Below, piece after piece: positions 16,414 to 24,712 of a stretch of 43,852 nucleotides of DNA. Below the pieces are notes generated by a model. The model saw only the letters and a program-made list of their open reading frames with translations, ran no database searches and had not been told where the DNA came from. This DNA comes from Candidatus Dorea intestinavium (lineage in GTDB: Bacteria; Bacillota; Clostridia; Lachnospirales; Lachnospiraceae): positions 1 to 43,852 of the forward strand of contig DXHJ01000106.1 in assembly GCA_019113475.1 (NCBI GenBank), given 5' to 3'. How positions within the stretch are numbered: the stretch's first letter is position 1; each line of letters begins with the position of its first letter. A program made the translations under genes and the position numbers.

Positions 16414-17739
16414 ATGAAATCAGACCATACCAAAAAATTTCACTCCCGCTGGGGCTTTATTTTAGCAACTGTTGGATCTGCTGTCGGAATGGCCAATGTG
16501 TGGGGCTTTCCTTATAAAGTAGGGGCCAATGGTGGCGGCGCTTTTTTGCTAGCTTATTTAATCTTTGTCGTTATCTTTAGTTATGTAGGTTTATCGGCAG
16601 AATATGCTGTCGGCAGAAGAGCAAAAACTGGAACATTAGGTGCTTACGAAAAGGCTTGGGAATCAGGCAATCATAAAACACTAGGAAAATATGTGGGTTG
16701 GCTACCTCTTGCTGGTTCTATGTGCATCGCCATTGGTTATGCTGTTATTATTGCTTACGTTCTAAAAGCTTTAATTGACTCCCTAACTGGTTCCATTATG
16801 AAAATTGATTCTGGTAAGTGGTTTGAAGGCTTTTCTTCCACTTCTTATAGCGTGGCACCTTTCCACATTATTATTGTTATTGGTACTTTGTTAACGTTAA
16901 TGCTGGGAGCAAAAAGTATTGAAAAAACCAATAAAATTATTATGCCGATGTTTTTTATTTTATTTTTAGTTCTTGCTGTTCGAGTGGCCTTTTTACCCGG
17001 TGTATTAGAAGGTTATAAATTTATGTTTACTCCTGATTGGCAGTACTTAAAAGATCCTATGACCTGGGTCTGGGCGATGGGACAAGCGTTCTTCTCCTTA
17101 TCCGTTACCGGTAGTGGCATGATTGTCTACGGCGCTTATCTAGGTGATGACGAAGATATTGTAAGCGCCGCCAAACAAACAGCACTTTTTGATACTATTG
17201 CCGGTATGCTAGCAGCCCTTGTTATTATTCCCGCTTCTTTTGCTTATGGCTTAGATGTAGGGGCCGGACCGGGACTCTTATTTGTAACATTACCAACCAT
17301 CTTACAAGACATTCCTTTTGGTCAACTATTTGCCATTATCTTATATACAGCCATGATTTTTGCCGGTGTTAGTTCCTTGCAAAACATGTTTGAAGCCGTT
17401 GGTGAATCCTTGCTCCATAAATTTGGTAAATTAAATCGTAAAATCGTCTTAGTCATTCTTTGTGTCCTTTGTCTAGGCATTGGCATAAACATGGAAAAGA
17501 TTAGTTCCTGGGGTCCTTGGATGGATATTGTTTCCATTTATATTATTCCAATCGGCGCTACTCTTGGTGCTTTCTCTTGGTTCTGGATTATGAAAAAGAA
17601 AGACTTATTGGAAGAAATCAATAAAGGCTCTAAAAAGAAAAAATATGGTAGCTTCTGGTACAACTTAGGCAAATATATTTATGTACCACTAGCCTTACTT
17701 CTTTGTATTATCGCCTTAGCAAAACATATATCCTTTTAA
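16414..17739 (+). CDS. Sodium-dependent amino-acid transporter (NSS/SNF family)
   Basis: A 441-residue LeuT-fold Na+ symporter with 11-12 predicted helices. The TM1 signature 'GSAVGMANVWGFPYKVGANG' includes the unwound Na+ and substrate site. 'QAFFSLSVTGSGMIVYGAYL' matches the TM6 region, and 'FAGVSSLQNMFEAVGESL' matches TM8. The extracellular-gate arginine of LeuT ('WRFPY') is a glycine here ('WGFPY'). It probably imports an amino acid, but the substrate is unknown. CGGAGG lies before the ATG. It is monocistronic, with a terminator at 17744-17772. Confidence 0.93.
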   Translation: MKSDHTKKFHSRWGFILATVGSAVGMANVWGFPYKVGANGGGAFLLAYLIFVVIFSYVGLSAEYAVGRRAKTGTLGAYEKAWESGNHKTLGKYVGWLPLAGSMCIAIGYAVIIAYVLKALIDSLTGSIMKIDSGKWFEGFSSTSYSVAPFHIIIVIGTLLTLMLGAKSIEKTNKIIMPMFFILFLVLAVRVAFLPGVLEGYKFMFTPDWQYLKDPMTWVWAMGQAFFSLSVTGSGMIVYGAYLGDDEDIVSAAKQTALFDTIAGMLAALVIIPASFAYGLDVGAGPGLLFVTLPTILQDIPFGQLFAIILYTAMIFAGVSSLQNMFEAVGESLLHKFGKLNRKIVLVILCVLCLGIGINMEKISSWGPWMDIVSIYIIPIGATLGAFSWFWIMKKKDLLEEINKGSKKKKYGSFWYNLGKYIYVPLALLLCIIALAKHISF

Positions 17740-17743
17740 ACTG

Positions 17744-17772
17744 GGCAGTCGCTAGCAGCGGCTGTCTTTTTT
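17744..17772 (+). terminator. Terminator of the NSS transporter gene
   Basis: GCAGTCGCT / AGCGGCTGT (9-bp stem with two G-U pairs) around AGC, followed by CTTTTTT, a few nt after the transporter stop codon. Confidence 0.85.
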
Positions 17773-17818
17773 ATTTCTTTCATCTTTTCGAAGTTTATTA
17801 CCCAAAAAGAAGAAGAAA

Positions 17819-17827
17819 TGGTATGAT
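17819..17827 (+). promoter_or_regulatory. Possible extended -10 promoter of the AmmeMemoRadiSam genes
   Basis: TGGTATGAT, an extended -10 with no recognisable -35. It would give a leader of about 19 nt carrying the AAAGG ribosome binding site. Confidence 0.4.
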
Positions 17828-17852
17828 GAGACTATGAAAGGTTGTGATTTTT

Positions 17853-19166
17853 ATGAGTATAAAATCAGCATATATGGTACCTCATCCACCCCTTATTATC
17901 CCCGAAATTGGCGATGGTAGGCAAAGAGGAATAGCTGATACCATCACCGCTTATGAAGAAGTGGGACAAGAAATTGGTAACCTAAAACCGGAAACTATTA
18001 TCCTTATTTCTCCCCATCAAACTCTTTATCAAGATTATTTCCATATCTCACCAGGTACCAAAGCCTTTGGTGACTTTTCTCCTTTTCTAGCCGGTGATGT
18101 TAAGATGGAGCTTCCTTATGATGAAGATTTTACGAAAGCTCTTTCTACTCTTTGTAAAGAAGAAGACTTTCCCGCTGGAACTAAAGGGGAGTTAGAACCA
18201 AAACTAGATCATGGCACCATGGTACCCCTTTATTTTGTTAACAAGTACTGGCAAAATTATAAGTTAGTACGAATTGGTCTTGCCGGACTTTCTCTCGAAG
18301 AGCATTATCATTTTGGAGAATTAATTAACCAGGTAATTCGGGAGTTAAAACGAGAGGTGGTTATTATTGCGAGTGGCGATTTATCTCATCACTTAAAAGA
18401 TAGCGGCCCCTATGAATTTACACCTGAAGGGCCTTTATACGACAAAGAAATTATGGCCATTATGGGCTCTGGAGATTTCTCTAAACTCCTTACCTTTACC
18501 GATAACTTTCTCAGAAAAGCCGGCGAATGTGGTCATCGTTCTTTTACCATTTTGGCGGGAATCTTAAGCCATACCCGAGTTGCTGCCAAAACTCTTTCTT
18601 ATGAAGGTCCCTTTGGAGTTGGTTACGGCGTCGTTAAATACACGCCTTTAACCAGTATTAACCCTTATGTTCAACTAGCGAAAGAGACGATTAAAACTTA
18701 TCTAGCTTCAGGCAATGCTCTGCCTTTGCCAAAAGGTCTACCTGATGATTTTTATCAAAGCCAGGCTGGCGTTTTTGTTTCTCTCAAAAAGGAAGGGCAG
18801 CTTCGAGGTTGTATTGGCACCATTTTACCCACCAAAGATTCTCTAGGGGAAGAAATTATCCAAAACGCCATTGAAGCCTCTGCCTTTGATCCCCGTTTTT
18901 TACCCGTTGCTCCAATTGAACTAGACAAGCTAGAAATAAGTGTCGATATTTTAGGACCTTTAGAGGCAATTACTTCTCTTAATCAACTCGATGTAAAGCG
19001 CTATGGTGTAATTGTCACAAAAGGCGGCAAGCGCGGCTTACTACTGCCGAATCTAGAGGGTGTTAATAGCGTCAAAGAACAAGTGGAAATAGCCAAGCAA
19101 AAAGCGGGTATTGAAGAGGATGAAAATTTAAAATTAGAACGCTTTGAAGTTATTCGCCACACCTAA
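17853..19166 (+). CDS. AmmeMemoRadiSam system protein, AmrB-AmrA fusion
   Basis: A two-domain protein of about 437 residues. Residues 1-260 form a Memo/LigB-like class III extradiol dioxygenase domain, with candidate metal or active-site histidines in 'VPHPPL', 'ISPHQTLYQDYFH' and 'DLSHHLKD'. Residues 280-437 form an AMMECR1 domain with 'GVFVSLKKEGQLRGCIGT', 'ASAFDPRF' and 'VDILGPLE'. These domains occur with the radical SAM protein encoded directly downstream. The biochemical function of this three-part system is not established to my knowledge. Start: the frame opens at GTG 17844, but AAAGG lies only 2 nt from it, and the ATG at 17853 is better spaced. Confidence 0.92.
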   Translation: MSIKSAYMVPHPPLIIPEIGDGRQRGIADTITAYEEVGQEIGNLKPETIILISPHQTLYQDYFHISPGTKAFGDFSPFLAGDVKMELPYDEDFTKALSTLCKEEDFPAGTKGELEPKLDHGTMVPLYFVNKYWQNYKLVRIGLAGLSLEEHYHFGELINQVIRELKREVVIIASGDLSHHLKDSGPYEFTPEGPLYDKEIMAIMGSGDFSKLLTFTDNFLRKAGECGHRSFTILAGILSHTRVAAKTLSYEGPFGVGYGVVKYTPLTSINPYVQLAKETIKTYLASGNALPLPKGLPDDFYQSQAGVFVSLKKEGQLRGCIGTILPTKDSLGEEIIQNAIEASAFDPRFLPVAPIELDKLEISVDILGPLEAITSLNQLDVKRYGVIVTKGGKRGLLLPNLEGVNSVKEQVEIAKQKAGIEEDENLKLERFEVIRHT

Positions 19167-19178
19167 AAGGAGGCTCTT

Positions 19179-20006
19179 ATGAAACTAACTTGTCCTGTCT
19201 GTTTTCGCCACTGTCAACTGGCACCCAACCAATTGGGGTTTTGCGGGGCCAGAAAAAATAGTAACCAAGAAATTATTTGCGATAATTATGGTCGCATCAC
19301 GGCTATGGCTCTTGATGACATTGAGAAAAAACCACTACGATTATTTTTCCCTGGTAGCAAAATTCTTTCTGTTGGTAGTTATGGCTGTAATTTACGCTGT
19401 GCCTTTTGTCAAAATTATGATATTTCCATGCAAACTCTGACGAATAAGGATACTATTTACCTCTCTCCTAATGCTTTATTAGAAGAGGCCATAAAGCAAA
19501 AGGCTTTTGGTAATATCGGGGCTGCTTTTACCTATAATGAACCATTAATTAGTTACGAATACGTTCTAGATTGTGCCAAACTCTTAAAGAAAAATGATTT
19601 GCAAGTTGTCGTCGTAACCAATGGCTGTATCTCGCCAGCCGTATTAGAAGTTCTTTTGCCTTTCGTTGATGCAATGAATATTGATCTAAAGGGTTTTAGT
19701 GAAGACTATTATAAAAAAGTCGGTGGAGACTTTGAAAGCGTCAAAGCTTTTATTAAAAAAGCTGCGCCAAAATGCCACATCGAATTAACCACCTTAATCG
19801 TGCCAGATGAAAATGATTCTGTAGCAGAAATAGAAAAAGAAGCAAAATGGATTGCTTCTCTCTCACCTGATATTCCTTTGCACCTGACGCGCTTTTTCCC
19901 TCGTTATAAAATGCTTGATAAAGAGGCTACGGATATTAAAGAGCTATTAGCCTTGGCTACCGTCGCCAGAAAGCATTTAAACCAAGTCTTTTTAGGTAAT
20001 TGTTAA
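19179..20006 (+). CDS. amrS: AmmeMemoRadiSam system radical SAM enzyme
   Basis: A 275-residue radical SAM enzyme of the PflA-like branch. The [4Fe-4S] motif is 'YGCNLRCAFCQNYDIS' (CxxxCxxC). It is preceded by an N-terminal cysteine cluster 'CPVCFRHCQLAPNQLGFCG' that could bind a further metal or cluster. The 'FTYNEPLI' and 'MNIDLKGF' segments are family-typical. It starts 12 nt after the AmrB-AmrA gene with AAGGAGG, so the two are one operon. Its stop codon overlaps the stop of the convergent tag gene. Confidence 0.94.
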   Translation: MKLTCPVCFRHCQLAPNQLGFCGARKNSNQEIICDNYGRITAMALDDIEKKPLRLFFPGSKILSVGSYGCNLRCAFCQNYDISMQTLTNKDTIYLSPNALLEEAIKQKAFGNIGAAFTYNEPLISYEYVLDCAKLLKKNDLQVVVVTNGCISPAVLEVLLPFVDAMNIDLKGFSEDYYKKVGGDFESVKAFIKKAAPKCHIELTTLIVPDENDSVAEIEKEAKWIASLSPDIPLHLTRFFPRYKMLDKEATDIKELLALATVARKHLNQVFLGNC

Positions 20007-20572
20007 TGCCTTCTTTGATAAATAATACAATCCGTTAAATGGTCATCCACCATACCTATTGCTTGCATAAAGGAATAGACTATGGTGGAGCCAACAAATT
20101 TAAACCCTCTTTTTTTCAAATCTTTGCTAATCTCATCTGACAAGGGCGTGGTAATAGGAACTTCTTCGCTACTTTTCCAGTGTCCCACAATCGGTTTATT
20201 ATCCACATAGCGCCAGATATAAGTGTCAAAACTCCCAAATTCTTTTTGAATCTCTAAAAAGCTCTTAGCATTATTCACTGCTGCATTAATTTTTAGTTTA
20301 TTGCGGATAATTCTCTCGTCTTTTAGTAGTTCTGCTATTTTATCTGCTGAATAAAGAGCGACTTTTTCTGGCTCAAAATTATCAAAAACTTCCTTAAAAG
20401 CTGCTCTTTTCTTTAAAATAGTAATCCAGGATAGTCCCGCCTGCATACCTTCTAAAATTAACATCTCAAACAATCCTCTTTCATCATGAAGAGGAACACC
20501 CCATTCTTTATCGTGATAAGCAAGATAGATTTCTTGATCTTTTGCCCAAGGGCAGCGTTTTATCTTTTCCAA
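20003..20572 (-). CDS. tag: DNA-3-methyladenine glycosylase I
   Basis: A 189-residue base-excision enzyme that removes 3-methyladenine from alkylated DNA. The zinc-ligand arrangement of Tag is visible: Cys in 'RCPWA', His in 'AYHDKEWG', and His/Cys in 'DDHLTDC' at the C-terminus. 'LFEMLILEGMQAGLSWITIL' is the conserved helix. Start: the likely initiator is TTG at 20572, with GGAG 6 nt upstream and no nearer ATG. The last 4 nt (TTAA, 20003-20006) are shared with the stop of the opposing amrS gene. Confidence 0.96.
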   Translation of the reverse strand: MEKIKRCPWAKDQEIYLAYHDKEWGVPLHDERGLFEMLILEGMQAGLSWITILKKRAAFKEVFDNFEPEKVALYSADKIAELLKDERIIRNKLKINAAVNNAKSFLEIQKEFGSFDTYIWRYVDNKPIVGHWKSSEEVPITTPLSDEISKDLKKRGFKFVGSTIVYSFMQAIGMVDDHLTDCIIYQRRH

Positions 20573-20627
20573 AATATTCTCCTTTTTTTATATTCATAAA
20601 ATAACAATAAAATAATTCTTTCTTGTG

Positions 20628-20656
20628 TTGATTAATGTTCTCGCTTATATTATCAT
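20628..20656 (+). promoter_or_regulatory. Promoter of the bacterioferritin gene
   Basis: TTGATT (20628-20633), 17-nt spacer, TATCAT (20651-20656). This is a reasonable sigma-A match with a leader of about 65 nt. I see no clear Fur- or PerR-type box in it. Confidence 0.6.
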
Positions 20657-20727
20657 ACAACTACACATAGTTAATTATAAATTCTGACTATTTGAATAAA
20701 ACTTACGGAGACGAAAGGAGATCTATT

Positions 20728-21195
20728 ATGAAGGGCGATCCAAAATTGATTGACACACTTAATTCTCTATTAGCAGATGAACTAACCGCTATCAACCAAT
20801 ACATGGTTCATGCAGAAATGTGCGAGGACTGGGGTTATGGCAAATTACACAGCCTAATCGAGAAACGTGCCATTAAAGAAATGATCCATGCTGAACGATT
20901 AATCGGAAGAATTCTTTTCCTTGAAGGTACCCCCATTGTTACCGATTTAAAACACATCCACATTGGTGCCGAAGTTGCAAAACAAATAGACCATGATCAC
21001 GACGCTGAAGCGGGAGCAATTAAAGCTTACAATGAAGCGATTATCTTGGCTGGCGAAGTAAAAGACTACGCGACTCGTGATATGTTAATGGAAATACTCG
21101 CTGATGAAGATCAGCACATTGATGAAATTGAAGAATTGCAAGATCAAATAGAACAAATGACCTTACCAATCTTCTTATCAACACTTACAAATTAG
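20728..21195 (+). CDS. bfr: Bacterioferritin
   Basis: A 155-residue ferritin-fold protein that oxidises and stores iron in a 24-mer shell. All ferroxidase ligands of E. coli Bfr are at equivalent numbers: E18, E51, H54, E94, E127 and H130. M52, the axial haem ligand, is conserved ('IKEMIHAERL'), so a haem-binding Bfr is likely. Start: ATG at 20728 follows AAAGGAG with 7-nt spacing and gives the canonical 'MKGDPKLID' N-terminus. The longer frame upstream has no ribosome binding site. Confidence 0.96.
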   Translation: MKGDPKLIDTLNSLLADELTAINQYMVHAEMCEDWGYGKLHSLIEKRAIKEMIHAERLIGRILFLEGTPIVTDLKHIHIGAEVAKQIDHDHDAEAGAIKAYNEAIILAGEVKDYATRDMLMEILADEDQHIDEIEELQDQIEQMTLPIFLSTLTN

Positions 21196-21216
21196 TTTTT
21201 CCTAATCCTCTAATAG

Positions 21217-21254
21217 AAAAGGTCGGCTTAAGATTTTGTTTAGGCCGATCTTTT
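21217..21254. terminator. Bidirectional terminator between bfr and the PH-domain gene
   Basis: A 14-bp stem with one G-U pair (AAAAGGTCGGCTTA / TAGGCCGATCTTTT) around a 10-nt loop. The A/T runs allow termination of both converging genes. Confidence 0.87.
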
Positions 21255-21259
21255 CACGT

Positions 21260-22006
21260 CTATTTTATTTGCTGTAATCGTTCAAAAAGCTCTTTCGTCT
21301 CCTCTTTTGTCTCTTGATTTAAGACATAGACATTTTCGTCATCTTTCATAACAATGTATTCATCGTTTTTATTATAAACAAATAAGTAATATTTACCAAA
21401 GGCTTCATTCTTATAATTACCAGCGCTTACTTTAAGGTTCCCTTTGCCGCCAACACGGTCGCCGCGGTCAATATCACTTTCTAGAGTTATTTCCTTAATC
21501 CCCTGTAAATCAATCTTTTTATTCACTAGCGAGCCCGATTTTACCCGTAGATAATCATCCTTAAATTCATAGCTTATCTCTCCTCTAAATAAAAGTAGCA
21601 CAACAATAAAACAAGCGACAAGGCCCAGTACTAAGGCAATAATGTTATTTCTACTGTGTTTTCTATGGTCTTCTTTTGTCATGGTTACTTGCGGTGGATT
21701 TTCTACTTTGGCGTAGGTATGGGCCAAAACCAGCATTACAGCTATAGCTAACATCATAAAAATAAAGAGAAGGGTTCCTAAAAGCGGATGTTCCTCGCCA
21801 AATTCATTCATTAGAAAAAGTGCAATAGCAAGAAAACCTAGTCCACTACCGGTCACTCTACCTAGCTTTTTTGCATCATATTTTGCCTTATCTCTTTTAC
21901 TAGCCGTATTATAGCCAGCAATTAAAAAACTGCCTTTTCCACTCCATAAAATAATCGTAAGTATGGCAAAGATAATTGCCATTCCATTCAGAATATAATC
22001 ACTCAT
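21260..22006 (-). CDS. Membrane protein, DUF3784-like N-terminus plus bacterial PH-like domain
   Basis: A 248-residue protein of unknown function. Residues 1-110 hold three hydrophobic segments, with 'LIAGYNTASKRDKAKYDAKK' typical of DUF3784 membrane proteins between the first two. A fourth helix lies around residues 122-143. Residues 145-245 form a beta-rich region ('DYLRVKSGSLVNKKIDLQGIKEI', ending 'ETKELFERLQQI') that looks like a bacterial pleckstrin-homology fold. It is probably anchored in the cytoplasmic membrane. Start: ATG at 22006 follows AAGGAGG, and the longer frame to 22060 would read through the neighbouring terminator hairpin. It is monocistronic. Confidence 0.75.
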   Translation of the reverse strand: MSDYILNGMAIIFAILTIILWSGKGSFLIAGYNTASKRDKAKYDAKKLGRVTGSGLGFLAIALFLMNEFGEEHPLLGTLLFIFMMLAIAVMLVLAHTYAKVENPPQVTMTKEDHRKHSRNNIIALVLGLVACFIVVLLLFRGEISYEFKDDYLRVKSGSLVNKKIDLQGIKEITLESDIDRGDRVGGKGNLKVSAGNYKNEAFGKYYLFVYNKNDEYIVMKDDENVYVLNQETKEETKELFERLQQIK

Positions 22007-22043
22007 AAGCCCCTCCTTAATCAAGATGTTGTGGTGATGATAA

Positions 22044-22072
22044 AAAGGACACTTCACCAAGAAGTGTCCTTT
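22044..22072 (-). terminator. Terminator of the ABC importer operon
   Basis: A perfect 12-bp stem (AAAGGACACTTC / GAAGTGTCCTTT) around a 5-nt loop. On the minus strand it is followed by TTTTTATC, directly after the ATPase stop codon. Confidence 0.92.
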
Positions 22073-22074
22073 AA

Positions 22075-23037
22075 TTATACTATTAATTTGGTTTTTATGC
22101 CATTGTCGATTTTGATTCCTACTTCAGCTCCTACTTGCAAAGAAAAGTTTTCTTGCTCTCTAATTAGAATAATATCTTCTCGTACACGAAGATAATATTG
22201 ATTATAAAATCCTAAGAATTCGGATTTCGTAATGGTCCCGACTGCCTCAGAATTTTCTCTCTCCAAAGAGATACTTAAATCTTCTGGTCGACACTTTATT
22301 ATTTTTCCACTTTTCGTAGTAAAAGTATTAATCGGTCCTAAAAAACCCATGGTGTATTCATCTTTGGGTTGTAAGTATACTTCTTTTGGTGAGCCAACTT
22401 GTGTTAATCTACCTTCATGCATAATCCCAATCTTATCAGCAATTACCATGGCTTCTTCCCGGTCATGGGTAACAAAAATAGTTGTAATTCCAAATTGTCT
22501 TTGAATCTCTTTAATTTCTTCCCGCATTTTAATTCGTAGTTTGGCATCTAAATTGCTTAAAGGTTCATCTAATAATAATACTTTAGGTCTAGTAATTAGG
22601 GCTCTAGCAAGCGCTACCCTTTGTCTTTGTCCTCCGGATATTTCTCCTACCCCTGCTTTAGCGTAGTCTTTTAAGCCCACCGCTTCTAGAAATTTAGTAG
22701 CTTCTTTTAGTGCTTCTCTTTTCTTATAACCTCTAAATTTAAGGCCGTACATAACATTTTTTTCAACTGTCATGTTCGGAAATAAAGCATAGGACTGAAA
22801 GACAGTGGAAACAGGTCTTTTTTGTGGATCTTCTGTCGTGATATCTTCACCTTCAATTAAAATTCGACCACTGTCAGGTTTTAAGAAACCGCCAATCATC
22901 TTAAGGGTGGTGGTTTTCCCACAACCTGAAGCACCAAGAAGGCAAAGAATTTCTCCCTTTTCTACGCCAATCTCTAGTTCTTTTACTACTTTATGATGAT
23001 CAAAACTTTTACTAATCTTATCCAATGTTAGAAACAT
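22075..23037 (-). CDS. ABC transporter ATP-binding protein (PotA/FbpC type)
   Basis: A 320-residue ATPase. Walker A is 'GASGCGKTT' near residue 34, the Q-loop is 'VFQSYALFPNMTV', the signature is 'ISGGQRQRVALARAL' near 132, Walker B is 'VLLLDEPLSNLD', and the H-loop is 'FVTHDREEAM'. A TOBE-like C-terminal domain starts near residue 245. It powers the importer formed with the permease and binding protein encoded upstream. Its 5' end overlaps the permease gene by 20 nt, implying translational coupling. Confidence 0.94.
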   Translation of the reverse strand: MFLTLDKISKSFDHHKVVKELEIGVEKGEILCLLGASGCGKTTTLKMIGGFLKPDSGRILIEGEDITTEDPQKRPVSTVFQSYALFPNMTVEKNVMYGLKFRGYKKREALKEATKFLEAVGLKDYAKAGVGEISGGQRQRVALARALITRPKVLLLDEPLSNLDAKLRIKMREEIKEIQRQFGITTIFVTHDREEAMVIADKIGIMHEGRLTQVGSPKEVYLQPKDEYTMGFLGPINTFTTKSGKIIKCRPEDLSISLERENSEAVGTITKSEFLGFYNQYYLRVREDIILIREQENFSLQVGAEVGIKIDNGIKTKLIV

Positions 23038-24712
23038 AAGGTGCTCCTTTCTTTTTTCCTTTGGTTAAACCAATAAACAACAAATTCACCACGACGGTGC
23101 AAAAAATCAAAACAGTAGAAATCATCGAGGCTTCCGCATATTTTCCCGTATTAATCGCATCAAACAAGGTAAATACGGCGATTTTTTGACCTGGCGTCAC
23201 CAAGAAAATAACTGCTCCTGCTGTTACCATTGCACTAGTAAAATTATTGACAAAGCCTACCATAAAGGCATTTTTAATATTAGGTAAGATAATATCCTTT
23301 AAGATTTGGGGCTTTGTTGCCCCTAAGTCAGCTGCTGCTAAATCTAACTCTGTGGATAATTGGGTAAGCGAAGCCGAAGTTACTTTGGTAGTAATTGATA
23401 ATTGTTTAAAAATCATATTGAGGACAACGATCACCGCTGTTCCCGTTAGTTTAAGAGGCAGACTATTAAAAGCTAAGATGTAGCCAATCCCAAAACAAGA
23501 ACCAGGAATCATATAGGGAATGGTTACCACAAAATCCCAGAAACTACCTAGATAAATTTTTCTGCGGTCAATATAATAAGAAAGCAATATGCCAATAAGG
23601 CTGCCCACTAGAGCCACAATTAAGGCATAAGTAATGCTACGAATAAACGTGTCTGCACTGCGATTCATCATATTTTGAAAGGGTTCTAAGGAAAAATGTC
23701 GTTTCCCCTTTTTTAACTTACTAAAACTATTCAGGAAAATAGACCCATATTGTAAGGTCATTACACTATAAAAAAGCAAAGATAATGCGATTATCAAAAA
23801 ACCAATGAAGCCACCCGGTCGATACTCAGCCTTTTCTACCTTGGCTTCACTATTTTCCCGGGCTAACCAGCGCTCATTCTTTTTCATTAAGTAACGATAA
23901 AAAATAAAAACTATAATGGCCGGCACTAAGAGCAAAACATTCATGGCTGCGCTTTTTTCTAAATTCGAAAAGCCCACTAACTGCATATAAATTGCCGTTG
24001 CAAGATTTTCATATCTTCCCCCTATTACCACCGGCGTACCATAATCAGCCATCGAGCGAATGAACGAAAGTAAAAAGCAAACGAAGATTGCTGGTTTAAT
24101 TAAGGGCAATAAAACCAATCTATAGGTACTCGAATTTTTCCCGCCTAAATCTTTAGAAGCCTGTAATAAATTTCCATCGACTCGGTCTAATAAACCGATT
24201 AATAATAAGGCATTTAAAGAAGAAAAATAAATAGTTTGCATAATAACAACGCCGATAAAGCCATAAGGATTTAAGGAAAGGCCTAAAAGTCCATGGGTAA
24301 TACTGCCTCTTCTCCCAAAGAGTTGAATATATGCAAGTGAAGAAACAAAAGGCGGTGATACCATGGTAATCAATAAAAAGGTGGAAAATATAGCTTTCGC
24401 TTTAGGTTTTAAAAACACCACAAAAGAAGCCACCGCCACTGATAATAGGGTAGAAAATACTCCTGCTAAAAAAGCCACAAAAACGCTGTTCCATAAAAGC
24501 TTTTTGTTCTTACCAAACAATTCCTGATAAATAGAAAAACTTATGCCTGTTGGGGTTTTAACACTGCGCAAAACCACACATAAGATAGGATATAAAATAA
24601 ATAATAAAATTGCTACAATCAAAACAATAATCATTAATTTATCAATAATGATAAAAAGGCGGGAGCCTTTTGACTGCTCCCGCGTAATTTTAACTTCTTG
24701 CTTACTCTTCAC
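23018..24712 (-). CDS. ABC transporter permease, fused double-domain (FbpB/AfuB type)
   Basis: A 564-residue permease with about 12 predicted helices, made of two homologous halves. Each half has an EAA-type loop ('LLQASKDLGGKNSSTYRLV' near residue 182 and 'LDLAAADLGATKPQILKDI' near 460). This layout is typical of importers for Fe(III) or for phosphorylated compounds. The start is GTG at 24712 with GGGAG 6 nt upstream. It overlaps the binding-protein stop by 11 nt and the ATPase start by 20 nt, so the three genes form a tightly coupled unit. Confidence 0.93.
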   Translation of the reverse strand: MKSKQEVKITREQSKGSRLFIIIDKLMIIVLIVAILLFILYPILCVVLRSVKTPTGISFSIYQELFGKNKKLLWNSVFVAFLAGVFSTLLSVAVASFVVFLKPKAKAIFSTFLLITMVSPPFVSSLAYIQLFGRRGSITHGLLGLSLNPYGFIGVVIMQTIYFSSLNALLLIGLLDRVDGNLLQASKDLGGKNSSTYRLVLLPLIKPAIFVCFLLSFIRSMADYGTPVVIGGRYENLATAIYMQLVGFSNLEKSAAMNVLLLVPAIIVFIFYRYLMKKNERWLARENSEAKVEKAEYRPGGFIGFLIIALSLLFYSVMTLQYGSIFLNSFSKLKKGKRHFSLEPFQNMMNRSADTFIRSITYALIVALVGSLIGILLSYYIDRRKIYLGSFWDFVVTIPYMIPGSCFGIGYILAFNSLPLKLTGTAVIVVLNMIFKQLSITTKVTSASLTQLSTELDLAAADLGATKPQILKDIILPNIKNAFMVGFVNNFTSAMVTAGAVIFLVTPGQKIAVFTLFDAINTGKYAEASMISTVLIFCTVVVNLLFIGLTKGKKKGAPYVSNIG

